DNA from: JBGSIZ01 sp041742255
GTDB lineage: Bacteria; Pseudomonadota; Alphaproteobacteria; Rhodobacterales; Rhodobacteraceae
Length of the DNA: 8,285 nucleotides
Direction: 5' to 3'
NCBI GenBank assembly: GCA_041742255.1
Contig: JBGSIZ010000076.1
Location: forward strand, 1 to 8,285
Shown: in pieces, positions 5,292 to 8,285 of the stretch
Numbering within the stretch: the stretch's first letter is position 1
How the letters are laid out: every line of letters begins with the position of its first letter
Notes under the pieces: generated by a model
What the model was told of the DNA's origin: nothing
The model's input: only the letters and a program-made list of their open reading frames with translations
Database searches by the model: none
Translations under genes and position numbers: made by a program

Positions 5292-5924
5292 ATGCTGCGC
5301 CTGTTTTTTGCCCTCCTCCTGACTGTTCCCTTGACCGCGCGGGCCGATGGGACGGCGGGGGATTTCGATTATTACGTTCTGGCGCTGTCGTGGTCGCCCA
5401 ACTGGTGCGCGCTCGAAGGCGACGACCGCAACAGCCCGCAATGCGACGACGCCGAGGATTTCGGCTGGACCCTGCACGGGCTGTGGCCGCAATACGAAAC
5501 GGGCTGGCCGGAGTATTGCCGGACATCCTTCGCGGCGCCAACCCGGCGGCAAACGGACGGCATGACAGACATCATGGGCACTTCCGGGCTGGCGTGGCAC
5601 CAATGGAACAAACACGGGGTCTGTTCGGGGCTGTCGTCCACCGACTATTTCGGGCTGGCGCGGCGGGCCTACGACACGGTGGCGATCCCGGCAGCGTTCC
5701 GGGCCTTGACCAAACAGGTCACCCTGCCCGCCTCCCTGATCGAACAGGCATTCACCGACAAGAACCCAAACCTTGACCCGAACGAGGTGACGGTAACCTG
5801 CCGTTCGGGCTACATCCAAGAGGTGCGGATTTGCCTTACGCCCGATCTGGACTTCCGGACCTGCGGATCAGACGTGGCGCGGGACTGCACCCTGCCCAGC
5901 GCGCTGTTCGACCCGGTGCGGTAA
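5292..5924 (+). CDS. secreted ribonuclease T2 family protein
   Basis: RNase T2 enzymes cleave RNA via a 2',3'-cyclic phosphate intermediate, usually in the periplasm or outside the cell. The 210-residue product has a signal peptide (MLRLFFALLL core, ARA cleavage motif at 16-18). The first catalytic segment is WTLHGLWPQ, with His62 as the expected base. The second is WHQWNKHGVCSG, with His103, Lys107 and His108. In classical members the residue after the first His of this motif is Glu; here it is Gln104. Eight cysteines (39, 51, 76, 111, 170, 181, 191, 199) would allow four disulfides, consistent with an exported protein. The C-terminal block CRSGYIQEVRICLTPDLDFR is typical of proteobacterial members, by recall. 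The start at 5292 gives a clean signal peptide, though its Shine-Dalgarno is weak. The gene is divergent from trcR across a 129-bp spacer. Confidence 0.92.
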   Translation: MLRLFFALLLTVPLTARADGTAGDFDYYVLALSWSPNWCALEGDDRNSPQCDDAEDFGWTLHGLWPQYETGWPEYCRTSFAAPTRRQTDGMTDIMGTSGLAWHQWNKHGVCSGLSSTDYFGLARRAYDTVAIPAAFRALTKQVTLPASLIEQAFTDKNPNLDPNEVTVTCRSGYIQEVRICLTPDLDFRTCGSDVARDCTLPSALFDPVR

Positions 5925-6000
5925 TCAGGTAAGACTTGCCACGCAAACCCCCGGCTGCAAGACTGACGACATTCATTCAATGTCATTCAGGAAAAGCGTT

Positions 6001-6585
6001 ATGTCCAAAGAAAACCCCGTCCTCAAGAAAATCGGCCAGGCCATCGAACCCGTGATCGCGCGGATGTTGGCAGCGACATCTGAAAAGGAATTGCAGGCCA
6101 TCGCCGATGGTGACCTCCACAAGGTCCTGTCAGACTTCACGAAATACCCCGCCACACGGACTGCAGTGGTCAAGGTCAAAGCGGTAAGAAAAGCGCGCGT
6201 CGTTGCCAAGGCCGAAACCATGACCAGCGTCCGGTTCGCGGCATACCTCGTCGCGGTCGGCTTGGGCGACTCGCCAAGACCCCCCCGTTCACAAGCCGGC
6301 GACGCCAACGATTGCGACCAGTGGTATGATCTCTACAACCAGCTGGTCGCCCTTTATCTCGAACAGTTCGACTCTTGGGATGAATGCACGTCCGGTGGGG
6401 CAACGTCGCCCAACCCCGCCGCGCTCCAGACCCTCGGGTCCGGCGATGTCGCGCCCGGTGTCCCCGACATCCTGCTGGGTCAATCCACACTTGGACGGTG
6501 TGGCGGACTTTGGGATGCAATGGCGGAAACGGGTCAAGAACTCGAATCGATGGAATTCGCGATGCGCAGCGCGGGCTGTCTCTAG
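6001..6585 (+). CDS. hypothetical protein, 194 residues, four C-terminal-half cysteines
   Basis: I do not recognise this protein. The N-terminal half (1-80) looks helical and basic, with SKENPVLKKIGQAIEPVIAR, an LQAIADGDLHKVLSDF segment and a Lys/Arg-rich stretch (VKVKAVRKARVVAKAE). A Pro/Ser/Arg linker (about 90-100) leads to an acidic, Trp-containing half with Cys105, Cys129, Cys167 and Cys193. It contains DQWYDLYNQLVALYLEQFDS. No signal peptide or membrane segment is visible, so it is probably cytoplasmic. The cysteines are too spread for a simple CxxC metal site. The start at 6001 is supported by AGGAAA nine bases upstream. An ATG at 5980 in the same frame has no such site. The gene follows RNase T2 by 76 bp on the same strand and could be co-transcribed. 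A lone TTGCCA (5936-5941) might be a -35 box, but it lacks a good -10. Confidence 0.7.
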   Translation: MSKENPVLKKIGQAIEPVIARMLAATSEKELQAIADGDLHKVLSDFTKYPATRTAVVKVKAVRKARVVAKAETMTSVRFAAYLVAVGLGDSPRPPRSQAGDANDCDQWYDLYNQLVALYLEQFDSWDECTSGGATSPNPAALQTLGSGDVAPGVPDILLGQSTLGRCGGLWDAMAETGQELESMEFAMRSAGCL

Positions 6586-6613
6586 GCGCGGATTTCCTTC
6601 GCGTGTTGTCAAC

Positions 6614-6631
6614 GCTTTGCAGGCTTTGCAG
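6614..6631. repeat. perfect 9-bp tandem repeat in intergenic spacer
   Basis: GCTTTGCAG occurs twice head to tail (6614-6622, 6623-6631) in the 159-bp gap between the convergent ends of the unrecognised gene and the oxidoreductase gene. It lies four bases before an 18-bp inverted repeat. No coding potential is seen in the gap. Confidence 0.8.
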
Positions 6632-6635
6632 ACGG

Positions 6636-6653
6636 CGCATAAACCTTTATGCG
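6636..6653. repeat. 18-bp inverted repeat (8-bp arms, 2-bp centre)
   Basis: CGCATAAA (6636-6643) and TTTATGCG (6646-6653) are perfect reverse complements around CC. The near-zero loop fits a protein-binding dyad better than an RNA hairpin, and no T-tract follows on either strand. It lies 50 bp after the stop of the unrecognised gene and 91 bp past the oxidoreductase stop, so neither gene's promoter is nearby. A role at the 3' ends of the convergent genes is possible but unproven. Confidence 0.65.
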
Positions 6654-6744
6654 GGCGGCGTTTCACCGAAATCGCACCGCCGCAATACCGACGGGAGACC
6701 GACGTAAAACCGCAAGGGTGTTTTCGGGCAGCCTGCGGAGTTTA

Positions 6745-7734
6745 CTATTCGCCGAAAACCCGCAACACGATCTTGCCGATGTGCTGGCTGGTTTCCATCC
6801 GGGTGTGGGCGGCTGCGGCCTCGTCCAGCGCAAATTCGCTGTCCATCACCGGGGCAATCCGGCCCGCATCCAGCAAGGGCCAGACATGGGTGCGCAACTG
6901 ATCTGCGATCCGGGCCTTGGCGCGGTCGGACTGCGGGCGCAACGTGCTGCCCGTCCACGTCAATCGGCGGGTCATCAATTGGGCGGCGACCATCTCCACC
7001 TTTGGACCCTGCAGAAACGCGATTTGGACCAACCGGCCATCATCGGCCAAGGCATTGATGTTGCGGGGAATATACGGACCACCAACCATATCGAGGATCA
7101 GATCGGCACCGCCTTCGGCCTTCACGATCTCCACGAAATCCTCCTCGCGGTAATTGATTGCACGCTCGGCCCCCAACGCGACACAGGCGGCGCATTTGGT
7201 GGCGTCGCCCGCGGTGGCAAACACCCGCGCGCCTTGAACATGGGCCAGTTGAATGGCCGTCGTGCCAATGCCGGACGACCCGCCATGGACCAAAAACCGC
7301 TCGCCCGCCTGCAACCCGCCGCGCATGAACACATTCGACCAGACGGTGAAATAATTCTCCGGCAAACAGGCGGCCTCGCGCAGGGACATACCGGCCGGAA
7401 TGGGCAAGCAATGGGCGGCAGGGGTGACCACATATTCGGCGTATCCACCACCGGGCAGCAGGGCGCAAACCCTTGATCCAAGGGCAATATCCGTGACACC
7501 GGCACCCACGGCCACAACCTCGCCGGCGGCCTCCAGCCCCGGCAGATCACTGGCCGTCGGGGGTGGGGCATACATTCCGGCACGCTGCAACGCATCGGGG
7601 CGATTGACCCCGGCATAGGCGACGCGGATCAACACCTGATCGTGACCGGGCACCGGGCGGGGACGCATCGCGGGCACCAGAACCTCGGGGCCGCCGGGAC
7701 GGGAAATCTCGACAACGCGCATCATGTCCGACAT
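6745..7734 (-). CDS. NAD(P)H quinone oxidoreductase, PIG3-type zinc-independent MDR family
   Basis: The 329-residue product has the medium-chain dehydrogenase/reductase layout. An N-terminal GroES-like domain (about 1-125) contains YAGVNRPDALQRAGMY (40-55) and PGLEAAGEVVAVGAGV (65-80). A Rossmann nucleotide-binding domain follows (about 130-260), with VHGGSSGIGTTAIQLA at 149-164 and VFATAGDATKCAACVALGAE. The C-terminal strand region ends ETSQHIGKIVLRV. The structural and catalytic zinc ligands of alcohol dehydrogenases are absent, as expected for quinone oxidoreductases. Overall the protein resembles the PIG3 subgroup (TIGR02824). It likely reduces quinones or related enones with NADPH in the cytoplasm. 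The start at 7734 has GAGAGG nine bases upstream, inside the end of the COQ9 gene; only five bases separate the two genes, so they are almost certainly co-transcribed. No convincing terminator follows. Confidence 0.92.
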   Translation of the reverse strand: MSDMMRVVEISRPGGPEVLVPAMRPRPVPGHDQVLIRVAYAGVNRPDALQRAGMYAPPPTASDLPGLEAAGEVVAVGAGVTDIALGSRVCALLPGGGYAEYVVTPAAHCLPIPAGMSLREAACLPENYFTVWSNVFMRGGLQAGERFLVHGGSSGIGTTAIQLAHVQGARVFATAGDATKCAACVALGAERAINYREEDFVEIVKAEGGADLILDMVGGPYIPRNINALADDGRLVQIAFLQGPKVEMVAAQLMTRRLTWTGSTLRPQSDRAKARIADQLRTHVWPLLDAGRIAPVMDSEFALDEAAAAHTRMETSQHIGKIVLRVFGE

Positions 7735-7739
7735 CAGGT

Positions 7740-8285
7740 TCAGCCTCTCGGGGCCCAGTAGCCGGGCAAATCGGTGCGGGACACCGGGTTGGGTTTGCGC
7801 ACCCGCGCCAATATGGACCCCAGCGGACCCATAACGGGCTTTAACAACGGGTTAGCGTTGGCGGCGGCCTTGACCTTTTCAAACTGCATGACGTTTTCGA
7901 TCCGCCGATGCGTGAAATCGCGGGTCGCCTGCCCGTCAAAACTGTCATCCCCCAACCAGAACAACACAACCGATCCGTAGACTGCGGTCAGGATGGCGCG
8001 CTTGGAATACCAGTTGAAATCGTCGGACGGATCGCCCAGCGCGTTCCAGATCGCATCGGCGGTGCCCCACATCAGGCGGGCACCTTCGGGGGCCATATGA
8101 GGCAAGGAAAACAGGCTGCTGCCCCGGCGCACGGCCTCGCGGTCCACCCCGTCCAACCGCAGTTCGATCGCCTTGGCAACGCGTTCGCGGAACCGCAGCG
8201 CGGTCATATCGGCGCGCCGGATGCGGGCGACCATGTCGGCATCGCCTGCCTTGTGATAGGCAACAGCCAGATCAACGGCGCCTCG
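7740..8285 (-). CDS. coq9: COQ9 family protein (N-terminus beyond window edge)
   Basis: COQ9 proteins bind lipids and support ubiquinone biosynthesis, where they help the COQ7 hydroxylase step in eukaryotes. The frame is open to the window edge, giving the last 181 residues. ATGs inside (for example 8234) are internal, because the frame continues upstream with RGAVDLAVAYHKAGDADM. The COQ9 domain is recognised from its basic helical region (LRFRERVAKAIELRL), SLFSLPHMAPEGARLMWGTAD and IWNALGDPSDDFNWYSKRAI. VVLFWLGDDS and the conserved DFTHRRIENVMQFEKVKA also match. A full alphaproteobacterial homologue is about 210-230 residues by recall, so 30-50 residues are missing. The oxidoreductase gene begins five bases after its stop, suggesting one quinone-related transcript whose promoter lies outside the window. 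Confidence 0.92.
   Translation of the reverse strand, partial: RGAVDLAVAYHKAGDADMVARIRRADMTALRFRERVAKAIELRLDGVDREAVRRGSSLFSLPHMAPEGARLMWGTADAIWNALGDPSDDFNWYSKRAILTAVYGSVVLFWLGDDSFDGQATRDFTHRRIENVMQFEKVKAAANANPLLKPVMGPLGSILARVRKPNPVSRTDLPGYWAPRG

Noticed and set aside
5163..5819. A 219-codon N-terminal extension of trcR
   Set aside because: It is antisense to RNase T2, low in recognisable structure, and crosses the intergenic promoter region. The GGAGG before 5162 and the family N-terminus fix the start there.
4137..5924. A 595-codon open frame on the + strand running into RNase T2
   Set aside because: Upstream of 5292 it is antisense to trcR and the methyltransferase start. It shows no domain, and a signal peptide begins precisely at 5292. 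It is a stop-free shadow of GC-rich coding DNA.
5925..6000. A possible terminator after RNase T2 (CTTGC at 5935-5939 with GCAAG at 5957-5961)
   Set aside because: Only five contiguous pairs with a 17-nt loop and no T-run, so transcription probably continues into the next gene.
6720..6759. GTTTTCGG/CCGAAAAC inverted pair as terminator for the oxidoreductase gene
   Set aside because: The loop is 24 nt, the upstream arm is coding, and no T-tract follows the stem on the minus strand. Not strong enough to list as a terminator.
7740..8234. A complete 164-residue protein starting at 8234
   Set aside because: The frame stays open with COQ9-like sequence to the window edge, so the ATG at 8234 is internal and the gene is truncated by the window.

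Overview
The window is high-GC, gene-dense DNA from an alphaproteobacterium, most likely a member of the Rhodobacteraceae/Rhodobacterales. Three features support this. The DnaX tail is of the alphaproteobacterial type, ending in an acidic WDPF motif. There is a TrcR/DUF1013 cell-cycle regulator, a family confined to Alphaproteobacteria. There is also a COQ9-family ubiquinone protein. No phage, insertion sequence, CRISPR array, tRNA or rRNA was seen.

Layout. Positions 1-534 hold the C-terminal end of dnaX (clamp-loader gamma/tau, + strand). A secreted histidine-phosphatase-type protein lies convergent to it (577-1224, -). A 151-bp divergent spacer with a two-copy 26-bp direct repeat leads to ybaB (1376-1720, +) and recR (1819-2412, +), so the familiar dnaX-ybaB-recR block is present but split by an opposite-strand gene. 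A hairpin sits between ybaB and recR, and another spans the recR stop codon. Next come two adjacent, clearly paralogous SAM-methyltransferase-like genes on the - strand (2448-3278 and 3396-4238), each with a possible promoter of its own. A strong intrinsic terminator (4301-4338) ends the following - strand gene, trcR (4377-5162). Divergent from trcR is a secreted RNase T2 (5292-5924, +), followed by an unrecognised cysteine-containing protein (6001-6585, +). A 159-bp spacer with a tandem 9-bp repeat and an 18-bp inverted repeat separates it from a convergent pair: a quinone oxidoreductase/PIG3-type MDR gene (6745-7734, -) directly downstream of a COQ9-family gene (7740 to beyond the window edge, -).

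How the genes fit together. DnaX, YbaB and RecR belong to replication and recombination maintenance. TrcR is a cell-cycle transcription factor. COQ9 with the adjacent oxidoreductase suggests a small quinone-related transcription unit. The phosphatase and RNase T2 are predicted exported hydrolases. The paired methyltransferases and the 194-residue protein have no assigned substrate or role. I see no convincing new multi-gene system. The best leads are the methyltransferase pair, the non-canonical active site of the RNase T2, the unrecognised protein, and the repeat-bearing regulatory spacers.
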